In this document: piece after piece, positions 60,866 to 64,000 of the stretch
Numbering within the stretch: position 1 is the stretch's first letter
Layout of the letters: each line of letters opens with the position of its first letter
Assembly (NCBI RefSeq): GCF_001422365.1
Contig: NZ_LMMT01000007.1
Span: 62,001 to 126,000 of the forward strand
Source: Pseudorhodoferax sp. Leaf265
GTDB taxonomy: Bacteria > Pseudomonadota > Gammaproteobacteria > Burkholderiales > Burkholderiaceae_C
Length of the DNA: 64,000 nt
Direction of reading: 5' to 3'
Made by a program: the position numbers and the translations under genes
Notes under the pieces: model-generated
The model's database searches: none
What the model was told of the DNA's origin: nothing
Seen by the model: the letters and a program-made list of their open reading frames with translations, nothing else

Positions 60866-62599
60866 ATGCGTACAGCTTTTTCGGCGGCATCCTCGTGTGC
60901 GCAGCGCACCGCGGCGGTGCTGGTTCTTGCGGCCTGCGCGGCGCTGGCGGGCTGCGGTGGCTCCGACGACGACGCCCCCACCGTGCGCAGCACCGCGGCC
61001 GGCAAGCTGCAGGGCATCGACGACAGCGCACGCAACGGCACCTGGGCCTGGAAGGGCGTGCGTTACGCCCAGCCGCCCGTGGGTGCACTGCGCTGGCGTG
61101 CGCCGGTCGCCCCCGAAGCCTGGACCGGCGTGCGCGTGGCCGACAGCTTCGGGCCCGCCTGCCTGCAGATCGGCCGCATGTTCGGTCCCGGCGCCAACAA
61201 CCGCTTCGACGAGACCATCGCCACCACCATGGGCCAGCCCGTGGGCAGCGAGGACTGCCTGACGCTCAACATCTGGCGCCCGGCCACGGACGACAGCAAG
61301 CTGCCCGTGCTGCTGTTCATCCACGGCGGCAGCAACATCTCGGGCTACACGGCCGACCCGCTGTACGACGGTGCCGCGCTGGCGAAGGCCGCCAACGCCG
61401 TGGTGGTCACGGCCAACTACCGGCTCGGTGTGCTGGGCTTCCTGAACCTGGCGCAACTGAAGGTCGGCGGCAGCGCCGGCGACGACTCGGGCAACTTCGC
61501 GCTGCTCGACAACATGGCGGCCCTGCGCTGGCTGCGTGCCAACGCCGCGGCTTTCGGCGGCGATGCCGACAACATCACGGTCTCGGGCGAATCGGCCGGC
61601 GCCAACAACGTGCTGGCCGTCATGACCTCGCCCATGGCCAAGGGCTTGTTCCACAAGATCGTGGCGCTGAGCGGCGGCATCTCGCTGGCCAGCAACCTGC
61701 CGGCCGGCGCCTCGCCCGCGTTGAACCCGCTGGCGACCTGGCAGGCCCATGGCGAAGCCGTGCTGCTGAACCTGCTCGTGGCCGACGGCACGGCCGCCGA
61801 CCTGGCCGCGGCCAAGGCCTACGTGGCCACGCGCACGGCCGCGCAGATCGCCGACTACCTGCGCGCCAAGGACGGCCACACCGTGCTGAACACCGCGCTG
61901 GCCAAGGGCCTGAACACCGGCAACCCGATCCCCGACGGCACGGTCGTTCCCCTTGATCCGATCGCCGCCATCGCGGCCGGCCAGCATGTCAACGTGCCCA
62001 CGCTGATCGGCAACACGCGCGACGAGGGCAAGCTGTTCGGCGGCCTGCTGCCGCTGTTCGGGCTGCCCGCCGGCTACATCGTCGACGACGCCACGCGCTT
62101 TCTCATGATGGCGCGCTTCAATCCCGATGCCGCCACCACGCTCACCACGGCCGACATCGTCAACGCCGCCTATCTGCCTGTGGCCACACCCACGACGGGC
62201 TACGACGCACGCACCCGCCTCATCACCCAGGCCCTGTTCGAGGCCAACAGCCAGAACCTGCTGGCCACGCTGACCACCCAGCAGCCCAGGCTCTGGCAGT
62301 ACCGCTTCGACTGGGCGCAGGAGGCCTATCCCTGGAACGAGGTCTACGGCGCGGCCCACGCCTTCGACCTGGCCTTCCTGTTCGGCAACTTCGGCCCCTC
62401 GGTGGTCGGCCAGGTGGTCGGCGGCAACGCCAACCGCACAGGCCGTCTCGCACTGTCCAACGCCATGATGGCCAGCCTGGGCGCCTTCATGCGCACAGGC
62501 GATCCGAACGCCGGCGCATTGGGCGCGACTTGGTCGCCCTGGCCGTCCAAGCTGCTGCTCGACGCCACGCCCAACGCGCTCAACACCAGGCCTCAGTGA
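60866..62599 (+). CDS. Carboxylesterase, type B, lipoprotein
   Basis: A 577-residue alpha/beta-hydrolase. Residues 1-30 are a lipoprotein signal (LAACAALAGC, with the lipobox LAGC) followed by GSDDD, so it should be anchored in the envelope. The nucleophile is the serine of VSGESAGANN; the oxyanion hole is FIHGGSN; NYRLGVLGFLN and DNMAALRWLRANAAAFGGD are family hallmarks; a catalytic histidine is expected in AAHAFDLAF. AAGGAG precedes the ATG at 60866. The ester it cleaves is unknown. It diverges from the AraC regulator and precedes an acyl-CoA synthetase. Confidence 0.9.
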   Translation: MRTAFSAASSCAQRTAAVLVLAACAALAGCGGSDDDAPTVRSTAAGKLQGIDDSARNGTWAWKGVRYAQPPVGALRWRAPVAPEAWTGVRVADSFGPACLQIGRMFGPGANNRFDETIATTMGQPVGSEDCLTLNIWRPATDDSKLPVLLFIHGGSNISGYTADPLYDGAALAKAANAVVVTANYRLGVLGFLNLAQLKVGGSAGDDSGNFALLDNMAALRWLRANAAAFGGDADNITVSGESAGANNVLAVMTSPMAKGLFHKIVALSGGISLASNLPAGASPALNPLATWQAHGEAVLLNLLVADGTAADLAAAKAYVATRTAAQIADYLRAKDGHTVLNTALAKGLNTGNPIPDGTVVPLDPIAAIAAGQHVNVPTLIGNTRDEGKLFGGLLPLFGLPAGYIVDDATRFLMMARFNPDAATTLTTADIVNAAYLPVATPTTGYDARTRLITQALFEANSQNLLATLTTQQPRLWQYRFDWAQEAYPWNEVYGAAHAFDLAFLFGNFGPSVVGQVVGGNANRTGRLALSNAMMASLGAFMRTGDPNAGALGATWSPWPSKLLLDATPNALNTRPQ

Positions 62600-62692
62600 C
62601 CATCTGCGCGGCAGGGCGTAGGGGTAAATACCGAACGGTCGTGCGATTACGATGCTCGCCGTTCAAAACAAGCGATTCCGGGAGCCATAGCC

Positions 62693-64000
62693 ATGCTGGG
62701 TCTGATGCAGAACCAACCCCTTTTGATCTCGTCCTTGATCGACTTCGCCGAGCGCCACCATGGCGACGGCGAGATCGTCTCGCGGCGCGTGGAAGGCGAC
62801 ATCCACCGCTACGCCTGGCGCGACGTGGCGCGCCGCGCACGCCAGGTCGCCAACGGCCTGGATGCCTGGCAACTGGGCTTCGGTGACCGCGTCGCCACGC
62901 TGGCCTGGAACGGCTACCGCCACCTGGAACTCTACTTCGGCGTGAGCGGGTCGGGCCGCGTGCTGCACACCATCAACCCGCGCCTGCACCCCGAGCAGAT
63001 CGCCTGGATCGCCAACCACGCCGAAGACCAGGTGCTGTGCTTCGACCTCAGCTTCCTGCCGCTCGTGCAGGCCGTGCATGCCAAGTGCCCCACGGTCAAG
63101 CACTGGGTCGCGCTGTGCGACGCCGACAAGCTGCCGGCCGACAGCGGCATCCCCGGCCTGCAGAGCTACGAGACCTGGCTGGCCGACAAGCCGGGCACCT
63201 ACCAATGGCCCGTGTTCGACGAGAACACAGCGTCCAGCATGTGCTACACCAGCGGCACCACGGGCAACCCCAAGGCCGCGCTGTACAGCCACCGCTCGAC
63301 CACGCTGCACGCCTACGCCGCGGCGCTGCCCGACGTGATGGGCATCAGCGCGCGCGACGCCATCCTGCCGGTCGTGCCCATGTTCCATGTCAACGCCTGG
63401 GGCATCCCGTACTCGGCAGCACTCACGGGCGCCAAGCTGGTGTTCCCCGGCCCGGCCATGGATGGCAAGTCGATCTACGAACTCATCGAAGCCGAGAAGG
63501 TCAGCTACGCCGCCGGCGTGCCCACGGTCTGGCAGATGCTGCTGATGCACATGAAGCCGGCCGGGCTCAAGTTCTCCACGCTCAAGCGCACGGTGATCGG
63601 GGGCTCGGCCTGCCCGCCGGCCATGATCAATGCCTTTCGCGAAGACTACGGCGTGGAGGTGCTGCACGCCTGGGGCATGACCGAGATGTCGCCGCTCGGA
63701 ACGCTGTGCACGCTCAAGAACAAGCACCTGGACCTGCCCAAGGAAGAGCAGATGAAGATCCTGCTCAAGCAGGGCCGGGCCATCTACGGTGTGGACATGA
63801 AGATCGTCGGCGCCAACGGCGAAGACCTGCCGTTCGACGGCAAGACCGCCGGCGACCTGCTCGTGCGCGGCCCCTGGGTGGTGCGCGAGTACTTCAAGGG
63901 CGAGGGCGGCGCGCCGCTGGTGCGCGATGCCCAGGGGGTGGAATGGTTCCCGACCGGCGACGTGGCCACCATCGACGCCGACGGCTTCATGCAGATCACC
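62693..64000 (+). CDS. Fatty-acid-CoA ligase (AMP-binding), C-terminal end cut by the window edge
   Basis: The frame is open from the ATG at 62693 to the last base, giving 436 residues of a protein expected to be about 540-550. The ATP/AMP motif is YTSGTTGNPKAALYSHR, the acyl-adenylate motif HAWGMTEMSPLG, and the hinge region WFPTGDVATIDADG; the C-terminal lysine domain is beyond the edge. This matches medium/long-chain acyl-CoA synthetases that activate fatty acids for beta-oxidation. Ribosome site GGGAG. The 93 bp before it shows no clear promoter. With the esterase next door, it could use the acid released by it, an inference. Confidence 0.9.
   Translation, partial: MLGLMQNQPLLISSLIDFAERHHGDGEIVSRRVEGDIHRYAWRDVARRARQVANGLDAWQLGFGDRVATLAWNGYRHLELYFGVSGSGRVLHTINPRLHPEQIAWIANHAEDQVLCFDLSFLPLVQAVHAKCPTVKHWVALCDADKLPADSGIPGLQSYETWLADKPGTYQWPVFDENTASSMCYTSGTTGNPKAALYSHRSTTLHAYAAALPDVMGISARDAILPVVPMFHVNAWGIPYSAALTGAKLVFPGPAMDGKSIYELIEAEKVSYAAGVPTVWQMLLMHMKPAGLKFSTLKRTVIGGSACPPAMINAFREDYGVEVLHAWGMTEMSPLGTLCTLKNKHLDLPKEEQMKILLKQGRAIYGVDMKIVGANGEDLPFDGKTAGDLLVRGPWVVREYFKGEGGAPLVRDAQGVEWFPTGDVATIDADGFMQIT

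Overview
The window reads as a stretch of high-GC chromosome from a betaproteobacterium of the order Burkholderiales, most likely family Comamonadaceae. This is inferred from the gene orders smc-zipA-ligA and ilvI-ilvH-ilvC-pssA-leuA, from PEP-CTERM surface proteins, and from a GGGGGC-type intergenic repeat that I recall from that family. Genes are dense (no gap over 300 bp) and mostly housekeeping. I saw no tRNA, rRNA, CRISPR array, phage or insertion sequence. Both ends cut a gene: an MFS transporter at the left and an acyl-CoA synthetase at the right.

Positions 1-9.4 kb: an MFS transporter diverges from an ArsR-type regulator. A four-gene valine-degradation operon (mmsA, acyl-CoA dehydrogenase, 3-hydroxyisobutyryl-CoA hydrolase, mmsB) diverges from a LysR regulator, with a perfect TGCAAATTTGCA palindrome between them. 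A vanillyl-alcohol-oxidase-family flavoprotein follows. Positions 9.4-20.7 kb: a PEP-CTERM protein behind a near-consensus sigma-54 promoter, then smc-zipA-ligA-def, then a Tat-exported phospholipase C paired with a second PEP-CTERM protein.

Positions 20.7-33.9 kb: a TRAP transporter with a dihydrodipicolinate-synthase-like enzyme and a divergent GntR regulator, then map-glnD plus a sulfatase-modifying-factor-like lipoprotein, then purL. Positions 33.9-44.5 kb: moaA, a Fur-box-controlled orfX-sodA-ZIP transporter group, an aldehyde dehydrogenase, a proton-pumping pyrophosphatase fused to an OmpA-like domain, the divergent soluble pyrophosphatase, a Cys/Met-metabolism PLP enzyme and a FemAB-like acyltransferase.

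Positions 44.5-56 kb: glnB, a tightly overlapped operon (sigma factor, DUF3619, DUF3106, RDD, LOG), and the branched-chain amino acid biosynthesis block ilvI-ilvH-ilvC, pssA, and two different 2-isopropylmalate synthases behind a transcription attenuator whose leader peptide carries three CTA leucine codons. Positions 56-64 kb: a parvulin-bolA-yciB-msrB-selO cluster, an AraC regulator divergent from a carboxylesterase lipoprotein, and the acyl-CoA synthetase.

No wholly novel defence or mobile system is visible. The most interesting signals are the pyrophosphatase-OmpA fusion, the leucine attenuator, the sigma-54 promoter of the PEP-CTERM gene and the Fur-controlled manganese-SOD operon.
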